The notes under the pieces are model-generated. The model was not told where the DNA came from, searched no databases, and saw only the letters and a list, made by a program, of their open reading frames with translations. A DNA stretch of 64,000 nt from Mycobacterium sp. Its GTDB lineage: Bacteria; Actinomycetota; Actinomycetes; Mycobacteriales; Mycobacteriaceae. This document shows positions 27,660-35,893 of this stretch, piece after piece; the first letter of the stretch is position 1; each line of letters starts with the position of its first letter. A program made the position numbers and the translations under genes. The stretch lies in assembly GCF_029961025.1 (NCBI RefSeq), contig NZ_JASBVP010000002.1, positions 248,001-312,000 on the forward strand, read 5' to 3'.

Positions 27660-27872
27660 TCAGTCGAGCATCCGATACTGCAGCGCGCCAGATGGACACC
27701 GTCTGACCTGGGCGGCCACCTCTTCCGCCGACGCGGCATCCGGAGTGATCCACGGGTCTTTCGTGGTGTCGAAGACCCGGGGCAGACCTCGGACGCACTC
27801 GCCCGCGTGGATGCAGACATCCGAGTCGTAGGTGACCTCGATCTTGCTGCCGCGATAGGCGTTCTTTGCCAC
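27660..27872 (-). CDS. Small 4Fe-4S mono-cluster ferredoxin-like protein
   Basis: A 70-aa protein of the divergent 4Fe-4S mono-cluster family (Fer4_19, YjdI-like). It has the cysteines VCIHAGECVRGLPRVF and RRCPSGALQYRM, and the family DTTKDPWI motif. It likely carries electrons or binds a cluster; partner unknown. GTG start at 27872 with GAAGGGA 9 bases upstream. The upstream region contains a 13-base palindrome (27923-27935). Confidence 0.88.
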   Translation of the reverse strand: MAKNAYRGSKIEVTYDSDVCIHAGECVRGLPRVFDTTKDPWITPDAASAEEVAAQVRRCPSGALQYRMLD

Positions 27873-27922
27873 GGTGGAATCCCTTCATGCGGCCGGCGTT
27901 TTCCGCCCGGCCCTGTCTTAAC

Positions 27923-27935
27923 CTTAGCCGCTAAG
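27923..27935. promoter_or_regulatory. 13-base palindrome upstream of the ferredoxin-like gene
   Basis: CTTAGC-C-GCTAAG, 51 bases upstream of the ferredoxin start, in a lower-GC patch with a TTGACA and a TTGACC hexamer behind it. It fits an operator or a small hairpin in the leader. Confidence 0.35.
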
Positions 27936-27997
27936 CGGGCACAAAACCGGTCAATAGCCAATTGTCAACGCGCACAACCACGATGGGGCTCACCGCC

Positions 27998-28756
27998 TCA
28001 CCCCGGGACGTTGGCTTTCAGCGTCGCCAGGGCGGCGGCGCTCAGCCGGGCGAGTTCGTCGGCCTCGTCGCGGTCCAGGGTGGCCGCCAAAATCTCGGCC
28101 ATCCGGCGATCGGTGGTCCGCTGCACCTCGGCGTAGCGATCCTTCTTGTCCGCGCCGTCGGCGAACGGCTCGGGCCAGCCGAACATCTTGGCGTACTCGT
28201 ACCCCTTGTTGAGCATGTGGGCCTCGATAGGGGTGATTCCCGAGAGCGTCAGGGCGCTGACGTGAACACCGCCCCACAGCTCCCGCAGGACGAACATCAC
28301 CTGCAGCGCCCGGGCCGGCGCGTCATCCGCCAGCGGCATGGTGCGCCAGCCGGCGTACAACGGCAGGCCCGCGGTGGGCGTCCCCGCAATGATCTTCTCC
28401 CCCAAAGCGGCGAGGCGGTCCAGGCCTTCGCCGCCCGCCAGGTACTTTCGGGCGAAACCGGCAACCTGGTCCCAGTACACCTTCGCGGCGCCGGCCGCGC
28501 CGCGTACCGCGACGCCTTTGTCCCACAACCCGGCAAGGAAATGGGGTTCGAACACCGCGAACACCGCGCTGACCGTGGTGCCGCTGGCCTCACCCAGCAC
28601 CCCGCCGCGACCGGCGACATACGCGGCGAACGGATCCTCGTAACCGGCCGCGGCGCTTTCGGCGAAGGTCTCCGGGTGCAGCATGAACGTCGCGACCGCC
28701 GCCTCGATGGGCGGGCCTGCGAGGCGGGCGGGCTCTACCATCGCGTCATAACTCAT
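27998..28756 (-). CDS. SCO6745-family protein
   Basis: A 252-aa protein of the actinobacterial SCO6745 family (related to SalK/EvbL-type helical proteins). Seen are ALRELWGGVHVSALTLSGITPIEAHMLNKG and YAEVQRTTDRRMAEILAATLDRDEADEL. The function is unknown; some members sit in biosynthetic clusters. ATG at 28756 with GAAGGAGA 9 bases upstream. It lies between the ferredoxin gene and the end of the mce operon, same strand, with 114 bases upstream that probably hold its promoter. Confidence 0.75.
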   Translation of the reverse strand: MSYDAMVEPARLAGPPIEAAVATFMLHPETFAESAAAGYEDPFAAYVAGRGGVLGEASGTTVSAVFAVFEPHFLAGLWDKGVAVRGAAGAAKVYWDQVAGFARKYLAGGEGLDRLAALGEKIIAGTPTAGLPLYAGWRTMPLADDAPARALQVMFVLRELWGGVHVSALTLSGITPIEAHMLNKGYEYAKMFGWPEPFADGADKKDRYAEVQRTTDRRMAEILAATLDRDEADELARLSAAALATLKANVPG

Positions 28757-28870
28757 GGCCGTTCTCCTTCAGCGGGTAGTTGATTCGTTTTGTTGTTCAA
28801 TCTGTTCCCGGCCGAGCCCGCCCACCGATATACCGGTGAGCCGGGCCGACGGGTGTTCACCGATCGATCG

Positions 28871-30451
28871 TCAGCCGACATCGACCGGGACCGGCTCATC
28901 GGGTGTCGGCGCAGGCGGGCTCGGCAGCTCCCGTTGCCGGCGAAGCTGATTTCTGGTCAAGGCCCCCAGCATGAGGCCGTAGCCGACCACCAGGATGCCC
29001 ACCGCGGTGAGCAATGGCGCGAACACCGTCAGCGGCGGCCAGTTGGTGTCAACGATCACGTAGTTCTTCTGCTGACGTTCCAATGCGGGGATGACGTCAT
29101 CACGGAAATAATCCCGGATCTGCGGAACGGAGTGAGCCGGTGAGCCGTTGAAGCGGGTCAGCTTGCCGGCGCCGGGCACGTTCGCCCAGCCGTCGGTCAC
29201 CGTCCGCAGATTGGTGATCAGCTGATAAATCTTCGGGAATTTTGAGTGCAGGGTGTCCCACATCTGGGTAGAAGTCACGTGTGACACGGAAGCCAAGTGG
29301 TCGATCAACCGGATAGCGTCGGCGGTGGACGCCGAGAACGGCACCCCGTCCAGCAGCCTGGCGGTGTGCGGGAAATCAAGGTGCACCAAATCCTCGACGA
29401 CTGTCACGGGAACACCGACTTCCTTTGCCACGTAATCAAGTAGCTTCGGGTACTCCTCGGTCACACCCCCGTCGGGCAAGACCGCCGGACCGAGGGCATT
29501 GACGAACACCGAGATGAATTCGATTCCCGCGCGATCCCCCTGCACGCGGTCCAGCGCAAACATCGGGCGGGTGTGGTTGAGCAAGACCTGCCCCCCGATC
29601 AGCCGCGGGAACAAATTCAGGCCGAGCACCAGCCCGACCACGGCGACACCGACCACCGGGACGACCACCCACGCGAATTTGAGCGGATTTTCCGGCACTC
29701 CCCGCCAGGTTGCCACGACCATCGTGGTGCCGAAGAGGATCACCACGATACCCAACGCCAGCAGCAGCGGGGCCAGGAACTCGACTCCGCCGCGGGTACC
29801 CAACGGCCGGAAGTTGCCCTGCTGTTGCTCGACGGGGGCCACCAGCTCCTGGCTGAAGTAGTCGCGCAGCTGGGGCATGGTGCGCACCGGCGTGCCGTTG
29901 AAGCGGGTGAGTTTTTCGGTGCCTGGAATATCGTCCCAACCCGACGTCAGCTTCGGCAGATTGACAATCACCTGGTAGATCTTCGGGTAATCGGTCTGCA
30001 GCAGGTGGTCCACCTGGTCCGGCGTGATGAGCAGGGCGGTGCTCAGGTAGTGGACCAGCTTGGGCAGTTCGGCGCTGACCTCGGGGAGGGTCAGCGAAGT
30101 CAAGATACCGTTGATATGCGAATAGTCTTTTTTAAGCATGGCTTCGGCATCTGATCTGGGACGTCCGGTCTGTTCGGCGACGAAATCAATAAACGCGGGC
30201 ACTTCGGCCTTCGCGCCGTCTTGATGCATCATCGCGTCGGCGGCGTTGGTCGCGGCGGAGACCATCTGAACACCCGCACGGTCGCCTTTGACCCGATCCG
30301 GCACGAATGCCGGATTGAGGTCGTTGATCAGGTGCTGCGCGGCGATCAACCGGGGAAAGAGCTGCCAGGACACCACGAGGATGACCACAATCACCCCCAC
30401 TGCCACCACGCCGGCCCACGCCAACGGAACTTTTCTGTGACCCATGCGCAC
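28871..30451 (-). CDS. Membrane protein built from two tandem repeats, end of mce operon
   Basis: A 526-aa protein I do not recognise by name. The two halves are homologous. Half 1 has LFPRLIAAQHLINDLNPAF, then DRVKGDRAGVQ and KLTRFNGTPVRTMPQLRDYF. Half 2 has LFPRLIGGQVLLNHTRPMF, then DRVQGDRAGIE and KLTRFNGSPAHSVPQIRDYF. Each half begins with a transmembrane helix, and another helix lies near the C-terminus (VFAPLLTAVGILVVGYGLML), leaving two soluble domains probably in the periplasm. GTG start at 30451 with AAGGAG 6 bases upstream. It follows the last Mce-associated gene by 16 bases, so it is probably part of the operon. Confidence 0.75.
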   Translation of the reverse strand: MRMGHRKVPLAWAGVVAVGVIVVILVVSWQLFPRLIAAQHLINDLNPAFVPDRVKGDRAGVQMVSAATNAADAMMHQDGAKAEVPAFIDFVAEQTGRPRSDAEAMLKKDYSHINGILTSLTLPEVSAELPKLVHYLSTALLITPDQVDHLLQTDYPKIYQVIVNLPKLTSGWDDIPGTEKLTRFNGTPVRTMPQLRDYFSQELVAPVEQQQGNFRPLGTRGGVEFLAPLLLALGIVVILFGTTMVVATWRGVPENPLKFAWVVVPVVGVAVVGLVLGLNLFPRLIGGQVLLNHTRPMFALDRVQGDRAGIEFISVFVNALGPAVLPDGGVTEEYPKLLDYVAKEVGVPVTVVEDLVHLDFPHTARLLDGVPFSASTADAIRLIDHLASVSHVTSTQMWDTLHSKFPKIYQLITNLRTVTDGWANVPGAGKLTRFNGSPAHSVPQIRDYFRDDVIPALERQQKNYVIVDTNWPPLTVFAPLLTAVGILVVGYGLMLGALTRNQLRRQRELPSPPAPTPDEPVPVDVG

Positions 30452-30467
30452 CTTGGTCTCCTTGCGG

Positions 30468-31121
30468 CTAGATCTGCGGTGTCAAATCCAAAAAGCTGAT
30501 GGTCGCCATCTTGGTCACCAACCATCGTGGCCCCCGCTGTTTCATATCCAGCCGGTAGCCCACGTATTTCAGCGACGGAATGTTTTTGGTCAACGGGCTG
30601 GTCGCCGTGGTGTTGGTCAAAACCAGCGCCACCGCGTCCGGAGCGTTCAACGATTCCACGGCCACCCCGACGACCTTTGTGTTGTCGGTCACCCGTGCTT
30701 GCTTGTTGGGCGTGATCGCCGCCTCGAGGAATTTGCGGTATTGCGCATCGAAGTCGCCGCTGAGGTATCGACCGGCGCGGTCGGGCAGGGTGTCGATCGT
30801 TTCCGGTGTATAAGTCCACAACGTGGTGACCGCGGCCACCGCGGTGCGCGCCACCTTCATCTTATTGGCCGCGGTGGCGCGGTCGGCCAGATAGGGCTGC
30901 GATGCCGCGGCGGCGAACGCCGCCGAGCCGACGAACACCACCGCCGCTGTTGCGACCGCGCCGAACAGCCAGCTGTCCCGCCACCCCTGGCGACCAGCAC
31001 CACCGGGGGCTTCGTGCGCCGGCAGGCCGGCGTCGTTGTCGCCGGCATGAGCCTCGGCGGCAGCACCGGCGTCGGGGCCTTCGTCGGTCAGATCATCGGG
31101 TTCAGTCTGGCGATTTTCCAC
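30468..31121 (-). CDS. Mce-associated membrane protein D (Rv0178-like)
   Basis: About 217 aa. An acidic N-terminus (TEPDDLTDEGPDAG) precedes one transmembrane helix (SWLFGAVATAAVVFVGSAAFAAA). The soluble domain of the Mce-associated type follows and ends MKQRGPRWLVTKMATISFLD. Such proteins stabilise the Mce complex in the envelope. I start at GTG 31121, preceded by GGAAGGGGAAC and overlapping the upstream gene by 34 bases; the track ATG (31154) lacks an RBS. Fourth Mas protein in M. tuberculosis mce1 order. Confidence 0.85.
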   Translation of the reverse strand: MENRQTEPDDLTDEGPDAGAAAEAHAGDNDAGLPAHEAPGGAGRQGWRDSWLFGAVATAAVVFVGSAAFAAAASQPYLADRATAANKMKVARTAVAAVTTLWTYTPETIDTLPDRAGRYLSGDFDAQYRKFLEAAITPNKQARVTDNTKVVGVAVESLNAPDAVALVLTNTTATSPLTKNIPSLKYVGYRLDMKQRGPRWLVTKMATISFLDLTPQI

Positions 31122-31639
31122 CGTTCCCCTTCCTGCTTCGCCGTGACCACCCACCGGTTTGTTCGTTCGACCTGGAGTTTGCCGTCCGGGGATTTCGCGG
31201 TGAACTTCGTCGTCACCAGCACGTCGATGCTGCCGTCATCGTTTTGCCTCGAGACTCCGGCGTCAAGAACGCTGCCCGTCGTCGGCTCGACCCTGGCCAC
31301 CTGCAGGAGTATCTCGTTCCGGTTTTGCCGGTACTGCTGGGCGAAATCACCCGTCGCCTGGGCCAAGATGCGATCGGTGTAGCCGTTGGCGTGAAACGGA
31401 TCCGGCGAGGTGAATTCCGTCATGAAGGACCGCACGTAGGTCAGCGCCGCGGCGTCGCGGATTGTCGCTTGCCGCTGCGTTTCGTGGGAATACAGGTCCA
31501 GTGCGCACACCGTGATCGCGGCCGCCGCGGTGGCCGTGGTGAGGATCGCCACGACGGGCAGGCCCCAGCGCCGGGGCGGTGGCGGCGGCGCGGGATAGCG
31601 CGGCTCGCCACCGGGTGTCAGTTTGCGTCGCGGGCTCAC
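31088..31639 (-). CDS. Mce-associated membrane protein C (Rv0177-like)
   Basis: 183 aa, the same size as Rv0177 (184). A Pro-rich cytoplasmic start (YPAPPPPPRRWG) precedes a single helix (LPVVAILTTATAAAAITVCAL). The soluble domain reads RDAAALTYVRSFMTEFTSPDPFHANGYTDRILAQATGDF. The GTG start overlaps the preceding gene by GTGA, showing translational coupling. Part of the mce operon's accessory set. Confidence 0.88.
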   Translation of the reverse strand: MSPRRKLTPGGEPRYPAPPPPPRRWGLPVVAILTTATAAAAITVCALDLYSHETQRQATIRDAAALTYVRSFMTEFTSPDPFHANGYTDRILAQATGDFAQQYRQNRNEILLQVARVEPTTGSVLDAGVSRQNDDGSIDVLVTTKFTAKSPDGKLQVERTNRWVVTAKQEGERWKIARLNPMI

Positions 31640-32613
31640 GGTTTTGCCCCGGCTGTCTTGGGTTCGGTGGAGACCGCGATGTCATCGACGCGCCACCCGC
31701 TCGCGCCACCGGGCTTGACGAAGGTCACCCGCACCGCAGCGGCGAGGTAGCGCTGATTGGGTGGTGCGCCCCGCTCACCCTGCAAGAACAACAGCATCGT
31801 GGCCCGTTGGGGTGTCGCGGACAGCACCGAACTGTCGGTCACCCAATACTCGTTGCGCACCGGGCCTGCCCGCTGCGCCGCCCGCTGCAGGGCGGACAAT
31901 TTGCCGCGGTAGTTGTCGCTCGCCAAAGACAGCGCGCGGTCGAAATCCCCGCGGATGGTCTCCGGGCCGTAGCTGAGCATTTGGGCGACCATCCGTGGAC
32001 CCTGCACCGCGATCTGCGCGCGGGCGTCGGTGATCGCCCGGTCGTGTCGGCGCACCACGGTGTCGCTGATCGCGGCGCTGACCGTGCACAGCGCCGCGGC
32101 GGCGGCCATCACCGCCGCGGCCAGGCGACGCCGGGTGCGATCCGGTGTCCCCGGTGGCCCGAGGCGCGCCTCGGTACCCACCAGCATGTCCGCGAAGGTC
32201 CGTCCTCGGGAATCCCATAACGGCCACAACCACCCGAGGAGCAGCGGGGCGGTGTCCAGCAGATGCGCCAGATCGCGTAGCAGCAGCCGCCACGGTCCGG
32301 GGCCCCCGCCGTTGCGGTGCACGACCGTGACACCGAAAACGGCCCGTCCCAGGCTCTGCCCGCGAATCACCGGCAAAAGCAGCCGGTTGATCGCCGTCCA
32401 CAGCATCGCGATGGCGCCAATCGAGACGCACACCCACCACCAGCCGCCGCGCAGCGGCACCGCCAGCGCCACCAGCACCGTCGCCACCAACACCGCGGCG
32501 CCGGGCAGGATGTCTACGGCCAGCGCCCCGGCGCGCGCCGTCCACGGCGCCGACACCGGCGCCGCCCCGTCGTTTACCCCGCCGCTCGTCGGGTCCGCTG
32601 CGAGCGCCGTCAC
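31636..32613 (-). CDS. RDD-domain Mce-associated protein B (Rv0176-like)
   Basis: 325 aa (Rv0176 is 322). The N-terminal RDD domain has several hydrophobic helices (LAVDILPGAAVLVATVLVALAV, VCVSIGAIAMLWTAINRLLLP) and the family pattern IRGQSLGRAVFGVTVV and DSRGRTFADMLVGT. A further helix near residue 165 is followed by an Mce-associated domain (YGPETIRGDFDRALSLASDNYRGKLSALQ). The fusion is the mark of mce1-type operons. GTG start overlaps the upstream stop by GTGA. Confidence 0.9.
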   Translation of the reverse strand: MTALAADPTSGGVNDGAAPVSAPWTARAGALAVDILPGAAVLVATVLVALAVPLRGGWWWVCVSIGAIAMLWTAINRLLLPVIRGQSLGRAVFGVTVVHRNGGGPGPWRLLLRDLAHLLDTAPLLLGWLWPLWDSRGRTFADMLVGTEARLGPPGTPDRTRRRLAAAVMAAAAALCTVSAAISDTVVRRHDRAITDARAQIAVQGPRMVAQMLSYGPETIRGDFDRALSLASDNYRGKLSALQRAAQRAGPVRNEYWVTDSSVLSATPQRATMLLFLQGERGAPPNQRYLAAAVRVTFVKPGGASGWRVDDIAVSTEPKTAGAKP

Positions 32614-33179
32614 TTGGCCACCTGATCGAGCTTGGCGACCTTGAACTGCCCATCCTGGCGTACTATCTTCACCCGCACCCGGTAGCTATTTTCCCGGTCG
32701 GGCGTGCCTTCCTGGGAAATCGTGGCCCGAAAGACCACCAACGCGGTGATCGAGCCGTCGTCGTTGGTGCGTTCGACGGCGGCATCCATGCCCGGCAACC
32801 GGACATGGAGGTTCTGCGCCTGGTAGGCCTCGGTCAAAATCGCGCTGTACCACGCCGCCTGGGTTTTGAATTCGCCGGTGGCACACTCGTCGAGCTTGCG
32901 CTGGCTGATGGGCAGCGCGGTCACGTCGGCGGGTTGTGTGGCCGCGATGCAATCTTTGGCGGCCGTGATAGCCGCGGCGTTGGCAGCGGCGACGGCGGTG
33001 CTGATCTGGTGGGCTCGCAGCAGCATCAACCCGCTGACCGCGGCGCCGGTAGCGAGCAGCGTCAGCACCGACGCTACCGCGATCAGCCAACGCCGCCGCC
33101 GGCGTGATAGGCCGTCGGCGGCGGTGGCCGCGTCGTCATCGCGAGGTGTCAGCCGGCCGGGGCCAGCATCCTCTTCCAT
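32610..33179 (-). CDS. Mce-associated membrane protein A (Rv0175-like)
   Basis: 189 aa. Basic RRRRRW stretch, then one transmembrane helix (LIAVASVLTLLATGAAVSGLML), then a soluble domain (AAAITAAKDCIAATQPADVTALPISQRKLDECATGEF) typical of the family. ATG at 33179 with AGGAGA 6 bases upstream; it overlaps the end of mceF by 31 bases. The track ORF opens much further upstream inside mceF and is rejected. Confidence 0.87.
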   Translation of the reverse strand: MEEDAGPGRLTPRDDDAATAADGLSRRRRRWLIAVASVLTLLATGAAVSGLMLLRAHQISTAVAAANAAAITAAKDCIAATQPADVTALPISQRKLDECATGEFKTQAAWYSAILTEAYQAQNLHVRLPGMDAAVERTNDDGSITALVVFRATISQEGTPDRENSYRVRVKIVRQDGQFKVAKLDQVAK

Positions 33180-34696
33180 CCGTCGTCTCCTGAGACTGAG
33201 TTTTGGACCCAGTAACGCACACCGTCGGGGCCGGTGACCTGGCCGGCCTGGGGGCTGAAGGCCAGGCCCGGCGGCTGGGCGGGGATGTAGACGCACGGGT
33301 TGGGCTGCTGTCCGTTGCATTCCACGGTGCCCGACCCGGGCCGCGACAGCGGATCGCTGACCGGCGGCGGCGTCCCGGGTAACTTGTCGGCGGGAAGCGG
33401 ATTCAACCCGGTGTCGATTGTCGGTGCCGGGATCACCTCGCCCGGGTTCACCGGCTGGTCGCAGCGTGCTCCCGGAGCCGGGCAGTTGCGGATCTGGTTG
33501 GGGTCGCCGTACCAGGGGTTGGTGCCCAGCGGCGTGTAGGGTTTGTTGCTGCGGCACTCCTGCGGTGTCGCGGCCCGCTTACCGGGGACATCGACACACG
33601 GGATGTTGCGCGCCCCGCGCACCGCGTTGCCCTTGGTGTCCTGCGGAATCTTGCAGTAGGTCCCGGCCGGCAGCGGTGCGATGCTGGTGTCGGCCGGGGA
33701 TCGCCACTGCGGCGCCGGCAGGAAACCGGTCAGGCAGGGCGGCGGCTGGTTGATCGCCAACCCCAGGTCAACACGGGCCTCACCGGGGAATGCCAGCGTC
33801 GTCGTCTGGGCGACCGCAGGGACCTGTGGCAGCAGCACCAGCACCTGCTCGACACCCTTCTGGTAGCGCATCAGCAAACCGGCAACGATATCGAGATTGG
33901 CCAGTGTCTGCGGCAGCGACTCACGCACACCGCTGACCACATCGTTGGCGTTGTCCAGGGTGGGGGCGGCGTTGGTCAGCACGCTTTTCAGCTGCGGATC
34001 GGTGTGGGCGGTCTGGGCGGCCACGAGGTTCAGGTTGTGCACCCAGCGCCGGATCTGGTCACCGGAGGCGGCCTGGCTGTTGAGCAGCGGGGCGATGTTG
34101 GCGATGACGTCGTCGACGTCGGCGGTGTTGTTCGCGAAGTCACCGGCCAGCGCCTGCGTCGAGTCAACCAGCCGGTGCAGCGCCGGGCCCAGACCGCCGA
34201 ACGCCCGCGCCGTTTCGTCGAGCAACTGGGAGATCTTGTTTCTCGGCAGCGCGGCCAGGCCGCGCTCCAGGGCATCCAGGGCCGTCCCGATCTCGGCGGG
34301 CACCGTGCCCTTGGTGATGGTTTGCCCCGGCGACAGGTACTTGCCCGGCGCGCCCGTGGACACCAGATCCAGGTATTGCTCGCCGACCGCCGACACCGAA
34401 TGCACGTTGGCGGTCGCGTCGACCGGGATCTTGTAGCGGCTGTCGATGCTCATCGTCGCGACCACACCGGTTTTCGTCGGCTCCACCGCGGTGACCTTGC
34501 CGATGGTGACGCCGCGGTAGGTGACGTTGGCGGTGCGATACAGGCCGCCGGACGACGGCAGATCGGCCTTCAGGGTGTATTGGCCGATACCGACAACGGC
34601 CGGCAGCCGCAGGTAGTAGCCGCCCAGGCCCAGCAGCGCGATCACCCCCAGGATGGTGAACACGATGAGCTGTTTCTTGACGAACGGGGTGATCAC
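33149..34696 (-). CDS. mce1F: Mce family protein F (Mce1F-like)
   Basis: 515 aa, the same length as M. tuberculosis Mce1F. One N-terminal helix (IVFTILGVIALLGLGGYYL), then the MlaD/Mce substrate-binding fold (GVGIGQ-type strand, GGLYRTANVTYRGVTIGKVTAVE) and a helical part. The Pro-rich C-terminus contains Cys pairs. Mce A-F proteins form a hexameric tunnel across the periplasm that passes lipids to the YrbE permease. GTG start, 3 bases after the lprK stop. The subgroup (mce1) is inferred from lengths and neighbours. Confidence 0.9.
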   Translation of the reverse strand: MITPFVKKQLIVFTILGVIALLGLGGYYLRLPAVVGIGQYTLKADLPSSGGLYRTANVTYRGVTIGKVTAVEPTKTGVVATMSIDSRYKIPVDATANVHSVSAVGEQYLDLVSTGAPGKYLSPGQTITKGTVPAEIGTALDALERGLAALPRNKISQLLDETARAFGGLGPALHRLVDSTQALAGDFANNTADVDDVIANIAPLLNSQAASGDQIRRWVHNLNLVAAQTAHTDPQLKSVLTNAAPTLDNANDVVSGVRESLPQTLANLDIVAGLLMRYQKGVEQVLVLLPQVPAVAQTTTLAFPGEARVDLGLAINQPPPCLTGFLPAPQWRSPADTSIAPLPAGTYCKIPQDTKGNAVRGARNIPCVDVPGKRAATPQECRSNKPYTPLGTNPWYGDPNQIRNCPAPGARCDQPVNPGEVIPAPTIDTGLNPLPADKLPGTPPPVSDPLSRPGSGTVECNGQQPNPCVYIPAQPPGLAFSPQAGQVTGPDGVRYWVQNSVSGDDGWKRMLAPAG

Positions 34697-34699
34697 GGC

Positions 34700-35893
34700 T
34701 CACTGACCTCTTTCCACCAGCGGCCCGCCCGGTGCGTCGTTCGGGTTGGACGTGTATCGGACATCGGGGATCATGGCGTTCGGGTCGCGGCCGAAGGACT
34801 GCTCGAGCGCGCGCAGCGCTCCCGAGAAGCCGGTCCCGGTGAGCAGCCCGTTGTCCAGAGCGGCGTAGGTGAGATCGAGGTTCAGCGAGACGTTCCAGAA
34901 GTCGCCCCGGAAGGACTTCGGAACGGCGTCGATGTCGAACGGCGCGGTGAGGGCGATCTTCAGCCCGGGAACCACGTACGGCGCCGCCCGGACCAGCTGG
35001 GTGAGCGGACGCTGCAAAGACACCAGGTCGCGGTGCAGCGGCGCCCGCGCCGGCCCGACCATTCGCGCGGTGACGTCGCTGAACCGCCCCAGCGCCTCGA
35101 CCGCGTCGATGACCCGCCCGCGGGAGTCCGCCAGGTAGGTCACCAGCGGCGGCAACTCGGTCAGCGCCCGATTCAGGGTGCTGTTGTGCTCCGCGGCCAT
35201 CGCCAGGAACCGGTCGGCCGAGTCGATCGCGTGGGTGATGTCGCCGACCTGCTCCTCGAGCCTGGCGGTGAAGGTGTCCAGCCTGCCGAGCAGGGTGCGA
35301 ATCTGATCGGCGCGCCCGTTGACGATCTTGTAGGCCTCGTCCTGGATCACCTCCAGATTCGCCAGGCCCCCACCCCGCAGCACCATCGCGATGCTGGCCA
35401 GCGTCTGCTCGGTGGTGGGGAATGCCGACGAGTTCTGTAACGGGATGGTGTCGCCGTTTTCCAGGAGCTGCGGCGAGGGGTTCTCCGCCGGCGGCGCTAA
35501 CTCCACATGCTGGGTGCCCAGCAAACTCGTCTGACCGATCTTCGCGGTGGCGTTGCGCGGCAGCCGCACCCCCTTCTGCAGGTCGAGCGTCAACACGGCG
35601 ACCCAGTTTTTCAGCGTGATCGCCCGCACCCGCCCGACGTAGACATCGGCGACCATGACCTTGCTGTTGGTGGTGAGCGCCAGCGTGTCGGGCATCTGCA
35701 CGTAGACGGTGTAGGAGCCGGGTCCGGTGCCCGGACCGCCGGGGATCGGCACGTTGGCGATGCCGTGCCACTGGGCGCATGAGCTCAGCGTGAGGGCACT
35801 CGCCAGCACGGCGACTGCGCGCCCGGCGGCCCGACGAAGTCGGCGCCCGGTGCCCACCGCCCGCGGTGACGGCACCCCGCCCCCGGCGGTCAC
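34700..35893 (-). CDS. lprK: Mce family lipoprotein E (LprK-like)
   Basis: 397 aa (LprK is 390). A lipoprotein signal with lipobox ALTLSSC near residue 33 anchors it in the membrane; the MlaD domain follows (YTVYVQMPDTLALTTNSKVMVADVYVGRV), then helical repeats. GTG start at 35893 overlaps the mceD stop (GTGA). The large track ORF to 36415 is a false extension inside mceD. It is the only lipoprotein of the A-F set, as usual for MceE. Confidence 0.92.
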   Translation of the reverse strand: MTAGGGVPSPRAVGTGRRLRRAAGRAVAVLASALTLSSCAQWHGIANVPIPGGPGTGPGSYTVYVQMPDTLALTTNSKVMVADVYVGRVRAITLKNWVAVLTLDLQKGVRLPRNATAKIGQTSLLGTQHVELAPPAENPSPQLLENGDTIPLQNSSAFPTTEQTLASIAMVLRGGGLANLEVIQDEAYKIVNGRADQIRTLLGRLDTFTARLEEQVGDITHAIDSADRFLAMAAEHNSTLNRALTELPPLVTYLADSRGRVIDAVEALGRFSDVTARMVGPARAPLHRDLVSLQRPLTQLVRAAPYVVPGLKIALTAPFDIDAVPKSFRGDFWNVSLNLDLTYAALDNGLLTGTGFSGALRALEQSFGRDPNAMIPDVRYTSNPNDAPGGPLVERGQ

